40,316 nt of DNA from a bacterium (GTDB lineage Bacteria > Patescibacteriota > Patescibacteriia > S139-126), in the NCBI GenBank assembly GCA_030666865.1, contig DAOUWZ010000009.1, forward strand, positions 1 through 40,316. Reading direction: 5' to 3'. This document shows, piece by piece, positions 26,328 through 34,632 of this stretch. A program made the translations under genes and the position numbers. Within the stretch, counting starts at the first letter, position 1. Every line of letters starts with the position of its first letter. Under the pieces are notes generated by a model. The model searched no databases and was not told where the DNA came from. It saw only the letters and a list, made by a program, of their open reading frames with translations.

Positions 26328-27854
26328 CTATATTTGCCTAAGCTTTGATCGATATTGCAAACTCTCAGCTACATGCTCCAATCTAATATTTTCAATATTG
26401 CTAAGATCAGCAATGGTTCTAGCAATTTTCAAAATACGATGATATGACCTGGCAGAAAGATTCATTTGATCAACTGCTTTTTTCATTAATTCTTGCGAGT
26501 CAATATCTAGATGGCAAAAATTACGAATATGTTCTAATCCCATTTCAGAATTTGTATAAATATTCTGATTTCTAAATCTCAACCACTGCTTGCGTCTGGA
26601 ATTTAAAACCCTATCGGCTATACTTTTTGAACTTTCGCTTTTTTGCAAACTAACCAACTTCTCATATTCAACTCTGGGTACTTCAGTATGTAAATCAATC
26701 CGATCAAGCAAGGGTCCGGATATCTTTTTTTGATAATTAATTACTTGCGACGGACTACATACACATTTTTTAACCGGATCAGACAGAAAACCGCAAGGAC
26801 ATGGATTCATTGCTGTCACTAAAATAAATTTAGCTGGAAATTGAACACTGCCTTGAGCCCTAGAAACTGTTACTATGCCATCTTCCAAAGGTTGCCTCAG
26901 GGAATCAAGCACTGATCGTGGAAATTCAGGAAATTCATCAAGAAATAAAACGCCTCGATGAGCCAAACTAATCTCTCCTGGTTTAATAAACGACCCTCCC
27001 CCAACTAAAGCCACTGAGGATGCTGTATGATGAGGAGTGCGGAATGAACGATGTAAAATAAGCGGTTGATCAACAGATAACAAACCAGCCACAGAATATA
27101 TTTTGGTTACTTCCAATATTTCCTCTCTAGTCATTTGCGGTAGAATTCCAATAAAAGCCTTGGCTAATAAAGTCTTGCCTGATCCAGGCGGCCCGCTCAT
27201 AGAAATATTATGTCCACCGGCTGCTGCAATTTCCAAAGCCCTTTTTACTCCTTCTTGACCTTTAATATCAGAAAAATCAATAGAGTATTTTATATCTGCG
27301 GGTGTTAATTCAAAATTATTTGCAATAGCAATATGCTTACTGCCATTCAAAAACTCTACTGCTTGAGCCAATGATTCTACTCCGATTATTTCCATTTCTT
27401 TAATAACACTGGCTTCGGAAATATTATCTTTGGGAACTATTACTCGTTCCATACCCTTTTCTTGAGCGCCAATAACCATAGCCAGTACCCCATTTACTGG
27501 GCGAAGCCGACCATCAAGCGACAACTCACCTAAAATCAAAGTTTTATCAATTGGAAGTTTTACTTCCAATTGTCTGGCAGCGCAAAGCAAAGCCAGGGCA
27601 ATTGGTAAATCAAAACTAGGCCCTTGTTTTTTTATATCAGCTGGGGCTAAATTTACTGCTATTCGACTAGGCGGAAATTTAAAACCGCTATTTTTTATAG
27701 CGCTTCTAATTCTTTCACGAGATTCTTGCACAGCTGCGTCTGGTAATCCAACTACTATAAAAGCTGGCAGAGATGTGGGCGTTATATCTGCCTCAATCTC
27801 AACCAATACCCCTTCCAGACCTAAAACTGTACCTGATAATATTTTTATTGACAT
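26328..27854 (-). CDS. YifB/ComM-family Mg-chelatase-like AAA+ ATPase
   Basis: 508 aa from the ATG at 27854 (MSIKILSGTV). This start is preceded by AAGGAG at the right distance, whereas the ORF-track start uses a TTG eight codons earlier. It has an N-terminal ChlI-like domain (VEIEADITPTSLPAFIVVGLPDAAVQESRERI), an AAA+ core with Walker A GPPGSGKTLLAK (about residues 225-236), Walker B GVLFLDEFPEF, and the C-terminal Mg-chelatase helicase region. The Cys cluster NPCPCGFLSDPVKKCVC is typical. Family members such as ComM are helicases that help branch migration during recombination of incoming DNA. The ATG lies 27 bp after the lspA stop. Confidence 0.92.
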   Translation of the reverse strand: MSIKILSGTVLGLEGVLVEIEADITPTSLPAFIVVGLPDAAVQESRERIRSAIKNSGFKFPPSRIAVNLAPADIKKQGPSFDLPIALALLCAARQLEVKLPIDKTLILGELSLDGRLRPVNGVLAMVIGAQEKGMERVIVPKDNISEASVIKEMEIIGVESLAQAVEFLNGSKHIAIANNFELTPADIKYSIDFSDIKGQEGVKRALEIAAAGGHNISMSGPPGSGKTLLAKAFIGILPQMTREEILEVTKIYSVAGLLSVDQPLILHRSFRTPHHTASSVALVGGGSFIKPGEISLAHRGVLFLDEFPEFPRSVLDSLRQPLEDGIVTVSRAQGSVQFPAKFILVTAMNPCPCGFLSDPVKKCVCSPSQVINYQKKISGPLLDRIDLHTEVPRVEYEKLVSLQKSESSKSIADRVLNSRRKQWLRFRNQNIYTNSEMGLEHIRNFCHLDIDSQELMKKAVDQMNLSARSYHRILKIARTIADLSNIENIRLEHVAESLQYRSKLRQI

Positions 27855-27880
27855 ACTCTCTCTCCTTAAGTTGTCCAAAA

Positions 27881-28336
27881 TTAAACTTTAGATTTTTTAA
27901 AAGATAAAAACAAAAGCGTAATTACTGATAAACTTATATAAAAATCAGCTAAATTGAAAACTGGAAATATCCAAATGCTCAAATAATCAACCACACCGTC
28001 ATAAACCAATCTATCTAAAAAATTACTAATTCCACCAACTAGTAACAACATTAGCCAGAATGGCCTAGCTATTTCATTATTTGTTAATAATTTACTCAAC
28101 CAAAAAATCAAATAAACTAAAATTGCAACAGTTATAATCACGATAAAATAATAAGGCAAATAAATACTGAATGCAATCCCTTTATTAATAAACGGGTCAA
28201 TGCTTATATTTGGAGAAATAAAAAAACCTTGATATAAGGTTTTAATTAAAAAATGTTTTATTAGTCGATCAATAACAAATAAAATAAAAACAATCGACGA
28301 TAAACTCAAAATCTTCGCTATGTTATTTTTAATCAT
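27881..28336 (-). CDS. lspA: Lipoprotein signal peptidase (signal peptidase II)
   Basis: 151 aa with four transmembrane helices. It is an aspartic protease that removes signal peptides from prolipoproteins in the cytoplasmic membrane. The motifs are NKGIAFSI (51-58), NFLDR with catalytic Asp108, and FNLADFYI with catalytic Asp131. The length is normal. It starts 5 bp after the dksA-like gene stop, so the two are cotranscribed, followed by yifB. Confidence 0.94.
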   Translation of the reverse strand: MIKNNIAKILSLSSIVFILFVIDRLIKHFLIKTLYQGFFISPNISIDPFINKGIAFSIYLPYYFIVIITVAILVYLIFWLSKLLTNNEIARPFWLMLLLVGGISNFLDRLVYDGVVDYLSIWIFPVFNLADFYISLSVITLLFLSFKKSKV

Positions 28337-28341
28337 ATTTA

Positions 28342-28695
28342 TTATTTACTACACTTCATGCAATAAATAGCAGCCGGAAAAGCTTTGATTCTAGCTTCCT
28401 GAATCGGACCACCACACTTTTCGCACAATCCATAGGTTCCTTTATCAATTTTTTCTAAAACAGTATTGATATTCTTAATCATGCTTTCTAAATTTCTCTC
28501 TATTCCTAAACGTGATGAATAAGTATCAACTTCAGCAGCATTGGAATCAACATCATCTCCCCAATTTGGAAAACGACTGTTAAAATCATCAGCAATTTTT
28601 TCATTCTTTTCAGCAATAGTTAAAAGTTCATCTGCCAAACGATTTTTTTCTTTCAATAAAGCTTCCTTGGTTTCTTTTAAAGATGTATCATCCAT
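28342..28695 (-). CDS. DksA/TraR-family zinc-finger protein
   Basis: 117 aa. A helical N-terminal coiled coil (ETKEALLKEKNRLADELLTIAEKN) is followed by a C-terminal C4 zinc finger, CEKCGGPIQEARIKAFPAAIYCMKC. The DNSAAEVD-type acidic motif appears as DDVDSNAAEVDTYSS. Relatives bind the secondary channel of RNA polymerase or act as general stress regulators, but whether this one cooperates with ppGpp is not visible. It is first in the dksA-lspA-yifB operon, downstream of the attenuator-like leader. Confidence 0.9.
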   Translation of the reverse strand: MDDTSLKETKEALLKEKNRLADELLTIAEKNEKIADDFNSRFPNWGDDVDSNAAEVDTYSSRLGIERNLESMIKNINTVLEKIDKGTYGLCEKCGGPIQEARIKAFPAAIYCMKCSK

Positions 28696-28807
28696 ATATT
28701 TTATTTAATAATCTCTCTATATAACAGTATATCAAAAAAATACTGCAAATACTATAAAAGAATACAAATATTTAACAAATATTAAACTTTCTATTTATTT
28801 ACTGATA

Positions 28808-28846
28808 TTAAATAAAAATAAAAGACGCCGGGCAATCCCGGCCTCT
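28808..28846 (-). terminator. Intrinsic terminator upstream of dksA-lspA-yifB
   Basis: On the minus strand the stem GCCGGG (28842-28837) and CCCGGC (28832-28827) with loop ATTG is followed by GTCTTTTATTTTTATTT. Position 28827-28842 also participates in an alternative pairing with 28871-28881, so it may be a regulated (attenuator) terminator. Confidence 0.8.
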
Positions 28847-29110
28847 TAAAAATAAATTTATAGGTGGATTTTGCCCGACGCTTATAATCACTTAGATTAA
28901 TGACAGATAATTATTTAATTAATAAATAATTATCTATACTCCCTAAATGATCTTTTTAAACGCCTTCCGACTAGGTCGTAATTTCACTGCCAATCTTGGT
29001 GGGTTGATAATTTTTTTGTAAAATTATTCCCTTTTTAACTATTTTTGTTTTTGTTAATGTTTTATGGTCGGTTCATAAAAACCGATTTAGCAGTAAAAAA
29101 ATTATTCCAA
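28824..29110 (-). ncRNA. Candidate structured leader RNA / riboswitch-like element (unidentified)
   Basis: Read on the minus strand toward dksA. The segment GCGTCGGGCAA (28881-28871) can pair over 11 positions, including two G-U pairs, with TTGCCCGGCGTC (28835-28824). That is the 3' half of the terminator, so the pairing would form an antiterminator. Upstream are a perfect 12-bp hairpin (28906-28934), a CGAC/GTCG hairpin, a CCAA/TTGG hairpin around 28970-29000, and a TCGGTT/AACCGA hairpin around 29066-29086. I do not recognise RNase P, tmRNA, SRP or 6S RNA motifs. Confidence 0.45.
28906..28934. other. Perfect AT-rich 12-bp hairpin
   Basis: GATAATTATTTA and TAAATAATTATC are perfect inverted arms with a 5-nt loop. 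It is part of the leader region upstream of dksA and could be an RNA stem or a DNA binding site. Confidence 0.75.
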
Positions 29111-29217
29111 ACTACAATACTTAGCTGTTTTAGAATAACTTTTCTAATAAATGAACTTAATACATCTTTATTATATCAATGATTTCAATTTTTGTCAATA
29201 GTAAGATTGTCAAATTT

Positions 29218-29237
29218 TTTAGCTAATATTAGCTAAA
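29218..29237. promoter_or_regulatory. 20-bp perfect palindrome TTTAGCTAATATTAGCTAAA
   Basis: Perfect two-fold symmetric operator-like site. Related cores GCTAATATTAGC occur at 29344-29359 and, inside the next gene, at 29659-29670. Three copies within 450 bp suggest a DNA-binding protein site. Confidence 0.6.
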
Positions 29238-29281
29238 AATAATTATTAAATTTAATTAACAATTTAAATTTAATAATTATT
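29238..29281. repeat. 18-bp AT-rich inverted repeat with 8-nt spacer
   Basis: The arm AATAATTATTAAATTTAA (29238-29255) is the exact reverse complement of 29264-29281, with spacer TTAACAAT. It could be a cruciform or easily melted element beside the DnaA-box pair. Confidence 0.85.
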
Positions 29282-29304
29282 GACCAAAAAATGTTTTCAA
29301 AAAA

Positions 29305-29331
29305 TGTGGACAAATTAACATTTTATCCACA
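29305..29331. promoter_or_regulatory. Inverted pair of DnaA-box-like 9-mers
   Basis: TGTGGACAA (29305-29313, reverse complement of TTGTCCACA) and TTATCCACA (29323-29331, a perfect consensus DnaA box) face each other with a 9-bp spacer. They lie in a very AT-rich region with palindromes on both sides. Confidence 0.55.
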
Positions 29332-29379
29332 CCTTTACTAAAATAGCTAATATTAGCTAAATTTATTCAAAAATAGTTC

Positions 29380-30750
29380 TTATTCAATACAAATTAAATA
29401 ACTATTATCAAATTTTGAATTATTTTTTCCTATAAAAATACTTTCTACACCAGCTTCAACCAAATTTTTACTAAAATTAGCATCAAGTTTAATTAACTCA
29501 CTTGAATTTTCTACACATTTATTATTTACGCCTGCTTTTGCCTGTAAAATATATCTATTAATCAACTTCATACTATTCCCTAACACAGTAAAGTCACCAT
29601 CTTTAAACCAAATAAAATAAGAATCTTTATTAAAATACACGACATTTACAATTTTTCCGCTAATATTAGCTGTTTGATACTCAAAATCAACAGGCATTAC
29701 TTTAAATTCAATTATTTCTGTACTATCAGGTAATACAACAGTTTCTTCTGTAGGCATTTGCCACCCCATTCTGGTTTTCATTATTTCATGAACATCCATA
29801 AATCCTTGTTTTGTAAACATGCCCCTGCCAATCCATAAATAATTTCGATTGTCATTTGCCCTATTTTCTGATAAATAAAGAGCTAAATCATGACTCTCTT
29901 TGGTTTTTGATAAAATGTTAAAAATATTGAAATTATACTTATCTTCTATGGGTTTAATAATCTCTAGTAAATAATCTTGGCTATTAAAAACATTTTTATT
30001 TTGCTCTAAATTATGATTCATAACCAGAATATTGGCATCACTAAAATTTTGAACAAAACTTCGTGAACTTTCATGGAAAAAAGGCAACTGAAACACCGAC
30101 TTTTTCGGTAATTTTTCTACTGCCAAATTATTTTTATCCGAATAAACCAACCATTCGCCACTTATCTTATTTTTAACTACATTCGCTAAACTACCTGACA
30201 ATTCATAATTTTTATCAATATTCCAATACAAAAAATTACCAATCCCTCTATTTACTTTGTAATTACTCAAATATTTTTTAATTGAATTGTCATGATCTAC
30301 TTTATAATTCTTAAATCTTTCAATAAATTCCCAGCTTGAAGAAATCACAACTATTTTATCTATTTTATGAGCATGCCAATTTTCTGCTAAAATACTGTAA
30401 TCAAAATTATCGTCTCGATCATACAAAAACCAACCTGAATAATCTTTTCTGTCCTGCTGATATAATAAAAAACTTAATTCTCTAAAATCAAATTTTTTTA
30501 AATCTTCGTATTCTGCTCCAAAATTTTCATTGATAACCTTAGCCAAACCTAAATATTCCGAAGATAAAGGCTCTCTAAGATGCATGTACCAAATTATATC
30601 TTGGTATGGAATATATTTACTGATACGATCTTGTTCTATCTGCCAATCTTCATAAATAATCAAGGCCGCCCCAAAAACTGCGGTTAAAATCAGCAACACT
30701 GTAAACCAGATACGATAATATAATATTTTTTTGTTTTTATATTTAAACAT
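29380..30750 (-). CDS. Membrane-anchored extracytoplasmic protein, unknown function
   Basis: 456 aa from the ATG at 30750 (MFKYKNKK); the ORF-track start is a TTG two codons earlier. The basic start is followed by one transmembrane helix (ILYYRIWFTVLLILTAVFGAALIIY). The remaining ~420 residues are probably extracytoplasmic, with mixed alpha/beta content and many aromatic residues (WYMHLREPLSSEY, YLWIGRGMF). Few cysteines occur. I do not recognise the family or any catalytic motif. It lies upstream of the dksA leader region on the same strand and downstream of pnp, from which a strong terminator separates it. Confidence 0.7.
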   Translation of the reverse strand: MFKYKNKKILYYRIWFTVLLILTAVFGAALIIYEDWQIEQDRISKYIPYQDIIWYMHLREPLSSEYLGLAKVINENFGAEYEDLKKFDFRELSFLLYQQDRKDYSGWFLYDRDDNFDYSILAENWHAHKIDKIVVISSSWEFIERFKNYKVDHDNSIKKYLSNYKVNRGIGNFLYWNIDKNYELSGSLANVVKNKISGEWLVYSDKNNLAVEKLPKKSVFQLPFFHESSRSFVQNFSDANILVMNHNLEQNKNVFNSQDYLLEIIKPIEDKYNFNIFNILSKTKESHDLALYLSENRANDNRNYLWIGRGMFTKQGFMDVHEIMKTRMGWQMPTEETVVLPDSTEIIEFKVMPVDFEYQTANISGKIVNVVYFNKDSYFIWFKDGDFTVLGNSMKLINRYILQAKAGVNNKCVENSSELIKLDANFSKNLVEAGVESIFIGKNNSKFDNSYLICIE

Positions 30751-30935
30751 AACCAACCATCTATTAATTTGATATATATATTATAACAGAATTAAGTATT
30801 AGGAACACTCTTCAAGCGTATAATTACAAATTCTCTCTAACTTTAATAATTTATCTATAAAAAATCCCGCACCTACGAGATAAACCCTCTACCGCAAAGG
30901 GTAACTAATCCCGCCCCCTTTTTTCAATTGACTAC

Positions 30936-30979
30936 AGGCAGGAGTTGAGATCCTTTTAAGAGGGGCTCAACTCCTGCCT
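30936..30979. repeat. 14-bp inverted repeat AGGCAGGAGTTGAG
   Basis: The arms AGGCAGGAGTTGAG and CTCAACTCCTGCCT are perfect, separated by 16 bp. The half-word GGCAGG links it to the R2 family. Confidence 0.8.
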
Positions 30980-31064
30980 ACTCACCTATTAATTTCTCAT
31001 TCTACCCCCCATAAAAAAGAACTAAAGAGGATTTATTAAGGTGAATTAACAATCTAATCAAATC

Positions 31065-31098
31065 AAAACCGTAGAGTATAGTTATACTCTACGGTTTT
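31065..31098. terminator. Perfect 16-bp terminator hairpin after pnp
   Basis: AAAACCGTAGAGTATA and TATACTCTACGGTTTT are perfect inverted arms with a 2-nt loop. A run of T follows on the plus side and TTTTGATTTG on the minus side. It lies 20 bp beyond the pnp stop and probably ends the rpsO-NYN-pnp transcript. Confidence 0.85.
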
Positions 31099-31118
31099 TT
31101 TATAAATAAATTTACTGA

Positions 31119-33326
31119 TTATCTTCGGTGATTATTTCTATTATTTGATCTATGATTATTCGACCTGTGATTATTATCTCTACGTGGCGGTCTTTCTTCA
31201 TAACCTTCTGGTTTTGTCATTAAAGCTTTACGAGACAAATTAATTCTACCCTGATCATCTATTTCAATAACTTTAACTCTCATGCTATCACCAACCTTTA
31301 CCACATCTTCAACTTTCTCAGTCCGTTTCCAATCAAGTTCAGAAATATGAACTAAACCTTCTTTACCTGGCAACACTTCTACAAAAGCGCCAAAATCCAT
31401 CAACCTAGTCACCTTGCCATCAAACTCTTCACCGGCCTGCACTTCTCTGATAATATTTTTTATCCATTCTACTGCTTCTTTTACTCCAGCTTCTTTTACT
31501 CCAGTTACCACAACCAAACCGTCGTCTTCAATATCAATATCAACACCTGTCTGATCAATGATTTGATTGATAACCTTTCCACCAGCGCCAATTACTTCTC
31601 TAATTTTATCTGGATGAATATTGAAAGATTCAATCCGCGGAGCATATGGAGACATTTCCTGTCTTGGTTCTGCAATAATTTCTTGCATTTTTTTCAAAAT
31701 TACAAGCCTTGCTTCTCGAGCTTTAACAATAGCTTCTTGGCAAACTTGTAAACCTATTCCGCCCAATTTAATATCCAATTGAATAGCTGTGATACCTTGT
31801 TCTGTCCCAGCAACCTTGAAATCCATATCACCAAAATGATCTTCAATCCCTTGAATATCTGTCAATATTTTATAATCATTTTTATCTTCAGAATTTGAAA
31901 ACATTCCCATGGCAATACCAGCTACAGGATTAGCAATTGGCACGCCAGCATCCATCAAAGCTAAAGTTGAACCGCAAACTGACGCTTGTGAAGATGAGCC
32001 ATTGGATGATAACACCTCTGACACAACTCTAATAGTGTACGGAAACTCTTCTTTACCTGGAATAACAGATTCTAAAGCTTTTTCCGCCAGCGCTCCATGT
32101 CCAATTTCTCTTCTACCTGGTCCACGATTTGGCTTGACTTCTCCGACACTAAACCCAGGAAAATTATAATGATGCATGTATCGTTTTTTTCCTTCTAATT
32201 CCATGGTATCAAGTATTTGTTCAGCGCCAGGCGAGCCAAGTGTTACTACTGACAATACTTGGGTCTCTCCTCTGGAAAAAAGACCTGAACCATGAGTACG
32301 AGGTAATAAACCAACATCAACCCCCAATTCTCTGACTTCATCAAGTCCTCTGCCATCAACTCGCTTACTTTCTTTCATCACATAATCTCTAGCGGCTTCA
32401 TTTACATAATCGTCAATTTGCGCCAGACCTTGAGCACGCATTTCTTTAGTAACTTCACTGTCATCTTTTAAAACTTTTTCTAATTTAGTATTTATTTCTT
32501 TCAATTTATCTTTAAAATCATCTTTACTTTGATATGGAAAAAGCTTATTAAATTCAATGTTGCTCAAAAATTCCTTAACCTTCTTATCCAACAAAGCTCT
32601 AATTTCTTTTTCCTCATCTAACAAATCAGCATCAATCTTTTTTTCTCTACCAACCGACTCTTTAACTTCTTGCAAAAATGGAAAAAGTTTCTTCATATGC
32701 TTGTGACCAAATTCAATCGCCTCAAACATTATTTTATCTTCAACCTGATTACCATCAGCTTCAATCATAACGACCTCGTCTTTTGTCCCTACTAAAAATA
32801 AATCTAATTCAGATTTTGTTTTAGCTTCATTGGAAGGATTTACAACCCATTCACCTTCAATCCTGCCCATTCTGACACATGAAATTGGTCCATTCCATGA
32901 CACAGAAGAAATATTCAAAGCGCATGATGCTCCAATCAAAGCCGGAATATCAGGATCATTTTCTCCGTCAATTGATAAAACTGTAATAACCACTTGAACA
33001 TCTTTTCTTTCAGTTTCCTTAAACAATGGACGAATAGAACGATCAATCAACCTGCCAGTCAATACTGCTTCGTCAGTCGCTCTGCCTTCACGCTTAATAA
33101 AACGTGAACCCTTGATCTTTCCAGCAGCATAAAGCTTTTCTTCATAATCAACCATCAATGGAAAATAATCCACGCCTTCGCGAGGATTTATCCCTTGTAC
33201 AACTGTAGCTAAAATCATGGTATCTCCGTATTGTACAGTACAAGAACCATGAGTCTGTCCGGCTAACTTGCCGGTTCCGATAATCAATGGACGACCAGCC
33301 CATTCTGTCTTAAATTGTTTTTGCAT
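31119..33326 (-). CDS. pnp: Polyribonucleotide nucleotidyltransferase (PNPase)
   Basis: 735 aa. It is a 3'-5' phosphorolytic exoribonuclease and polymerase of RNA turnover. The first RNase PH domain begins GTGKLAGQTHGSCTVQYGDT. A helical linker follows, then the second RNase PH domain with RTHGSGLFSRGETQ and the active-site segment HFGDMDFKVAGTEQGITAIQLDIK. After these come a KH domain (IREVIGAGGKVINQII) and an S1 domain (DGKVTRLMDFGAFVEVLPGKEGLVHISEL). The C-terminal tail is a short repeat of Arg/Asn/His (NNHRSNNHRSNNRNN). Upstream AAGGAA gives a good Shine-Dalgarno. It is the last gene of the rpsO-NYN-pnp group. Confidence 0.97.
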   Translation of the reverse strand: MQKQFKTEWAGRPLIIGTGKLAGQTHGSCTVQYGDTMILATVVQGINPREGVDYFPLMVDYEEKLYAAGKIKGSRFIKREGRATDEAVLTGRLIDRSIRPLFKETERKDVQVVITVLSIDGENDPDIPALIGASCALNISSVSWNGPISCVRMGRIEGEWVVNPSNEAKTKSELDLFLVGTKDEVVMIEADGNQVEDKIMFEAIEFGHKHMKKLFPFLQEVKESVGREKKIDADLLDEEKEIRALLDKKVKEFLSNIEFNKLFPYQSKDDFKDKLKEINTKLEKVLKDDSEVTKEMRAQGLAQIDDYVNEAARDYVMKESKRVDGRGLDEVRELGVDVGLLPRTHGSGLFSRGETQVLSVVTLGSPGAEQILDTMELEGKKRYMHHYNFPGFSVGEVKPNRGPGRREIGHGALAEKALESVIPGKEEFPYTIRVVSEVLSSNGSSSQASVCGSTLALMDAGVPIANPVAGIAMGMFSNSEDKNDYKILTDIQGIEDHFGDMDFKVAGTEQGITAIQLDIKLGGIGLQVCQEAIVKAREARLVILKKMQEIIAEPRQEMSPYAPRIESFNIHPDKIREVIGAGGKVINQIIDQTGVDIDIEDDGLVVVTGVKEAGVKEAVEWIKNIIREVQAGEEFDGKVTRLMDFGAFVEVLPGKEGLVHISELDWKRTEKVEDVVKVGDSMRVKVIEIDDQGRINLSRKALMTKPEGYEERPPRRDNNHRSNNHRSNNRNNHRR

Positions 33327-33470
33327 ACATATTCCTTTCTATAGGATATGACAAACTTTTTCAGTTATTTGAACTTACCTTAAGCTAAAAAATTTTGCTC
33401 AAAATAACTTCAAATAACTCCTGCGTCAAATCCTGCTTTAATTAATTATTAGACTTATTGCGTAATTAGT

Positions 33471-33980
33471 CTATTTTTTATTAACCTGTCTTAATAAATA
33501 TTTTTTTGGATTGTCTGAAATATCAAAAAAAGAATCAACTCGATCAATCAATTTCTGTGAAGCGCTCTCAGAAAATGCTACAACTTCTATCTGAATTCCA
33601 TGATTTTGCAAATATTCGACCAAAGGTTCATAATCACCATCACCACTCACTAAAACTATTACATCATTATGATTAGAGAGTTTAATAGCATCAACAGTCA
33701 AGCCAACATCCCAATCACCTTTTTTCATTCCACCAGGAAAAATTTGTAAATCTTTTGACTTTATTTCAAATCCTTGTTTTTCCAAAGCTTCAAAAAAAGT
33801 ATTCTCTTCTTTAGTATGCGACTGAACTACATAAGCAATAGCTCTGATCAATTTTCTACCCGAAATAGCTGTCTTTAAAATTTCCTGATAATTTACTCGG
33901 GAATTATATAGATTTTTCGCTGAATGGTACATATTGCCAACATCCACCAAAACAACTACCCTTTGATCTTTATTTTGCAT
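33471..33980 (-). CDS. NYN-domain (LabA/DUF88-type, PIN-like) putative nuclease
   Basis: 169 aa. The motifs VVVLVDVGNMYHSAKNLY, KKGDWDVGLTVDAI and VIVLVSGDGDYEPLVEYLQNHG, with their acidic residues, match the NYN family of PIN-fold metal-dependent nuclease domains. It lies between rpsO and pnp on the same strand. An RNA-related role is therefore plausible, but the family also contains members of unknown activity. There is no membrane segment. Confidence 0.85.
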   Translation of the reverse strand: MQNKDQRVVVLVDVGNMYHSAKNLYNSRVNYQEILKTAISGRKLIRAIAYVVQSHTKEENTFFEALEKQGFEIKSKDLQIFPGGMKKGDWDVGLTVDAIKLSNHNDVIVLVSGDGDYEPLVEYLQNHGIQIEVVAFSESASQKLIDRVDSFFDISDNPKKYLLRQVNKK

Positions 33981-34066
33981 TTATCCTTTTTTATGTGTAA
34001 AAACGAACTAAAACCCACCCGTCTAGGCGGAAAAATTTATTCTTCATTTTTTATTTGTCCTTTTTC

Positions 34067-34405
34067 CTATTGCCGTGCTTCGTTCAAAGCATCTTCTCTA
34101 TCTTTAATAACTTCTTCATCTTCAACAGTAATTATTGAACTTATTTTTATTTTAAGTCTTTTGGTTATATTTAAAAAACTGTCTTTATTTTCTTTTTCCA
34201 AATACCGCAATAGTCTTTTTCTTTGAATGACTTTCTTAATAAGGCCTCTTCGTGAAGAAAAATCTTTTTTATGCTCTTTCAAATGTTCAGTCAACTCTTC
34301 AATTTCCGCTGTCAAAATGGCGATTTGAATTTCTGAAGAACCAGTGTCACTTTTATGAGTCCTAAATTTTTTAATAACTGCCTCCTTTTTCTTTTTGTCT
34401 AACAT
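34067..34405 (-). CDS. rpsO: 30S ribosomal protein S15
   Basis: 112 aa from the ATG at 34405 (MLDKKKKEAV); the ORF track extends 17 residues upstream without support. Conserved S15 blocks are HKSDTGSSEIQIAILTAEI, LKEHKKDFSSRRGL and RKRLLRYLEKENKD. The usual bacterial S15 is ~88 aa; here ~24 extra acidic residues (ISSIITVEDEEVIKDREDALN) extend the C-terminus. It binds the 16S rRNA central domain. It precedes the NYN gene and pnp, as rpsO commonly precedes pnp. Confidence 0.95.
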   Translation of the reverse strand: MLDKKKKEAVIKKFRTHKSDTGSSEIQIAILTAEIEELTEHLKEHKKDFSSRRGLIKKVIQRKRLLRYLEKENKDSFLNITKRLKIKISSIITVEDEEVIKDREDALNEARQ

Positions 34406-34561
34406 ATTTTTATCTTTTAGTGCGATAATCACAGTAATAAGAAAGGCAAATTCCAAAAAACCGAGAATATCACTTTAATTAATGTTAATTTTAATTAATG
34501 TAGAAATATCATAACATACATATATAAATCATGCAATATAAAATCATGCAATATATAATAT

Positions 34562-34632
34562 AACATAAAAAAACAGGCGAGCTAATCGCCACAAAAATAA
34601 AAACGAGTAAAAAAGGCGCGTGAATGCGCCTT
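34562..34632 (-). terminator. Tandem intrinsic terminators after the 138-aa gene
   Basis: On the minus strand, AAGGCGC/GCGCCTT followed by TTTTTT begins at the stop codon of the 138-aa gene. About 20 bp further is GGCGA/TCGCC followed by TGTTTTTTT. Two hairpins with T runs in series suggest strong insulation from rpsO. Confidence 0.85.

Larger units (their letters stand above)
28696..29379. other. 684-bp intergenic region: attenuator-like leader plus DnaA-box/palindrome cluster
   Basis: No protein gene of reasonable length is seen. From right to left, which is the direction of transcription toward dksA, it holds a palindrome (29344-29359), two inverted DnaA-box-like 9-mers, an 18-bp inverted repeat, a second palindrome, then several hairpins and a terminator ending ~110 bp before dksA. 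Individual parts are listed separately. Confidence 0.7.
30751..31118. other. Gene-free region with hairpins between pnp and the anchored protein gene
   Basis: No ORF of note. It contains ACCCT/AGGGT near 30884-30903, a 14-bp inverted repeat (30936-30949 with 30966-30979) and the strong terminator hairpin 31065-31098. A TTATAAT -10-like word lies ~30 bp before the anchored-protein ATG on the minus strand, without a clear -35 box. Confidence 0.55.

Noticed and set aside
28800-29110. RNase P RNA, tmRNA, SRP RNA or 6S RNA in the dksA upstream gap
   Set aside because: The region is structured and contains TAGATTAATGACAG, which recalls the 3' part of RNase P RNA. GAGGAAAGTCC, ACAGAA, a tRNA-like CCA end and the SRP GGAAGG/AGCAGC context are all missing, and the matching 5' half would fall in dksA. 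It is left as an unidentified leader.
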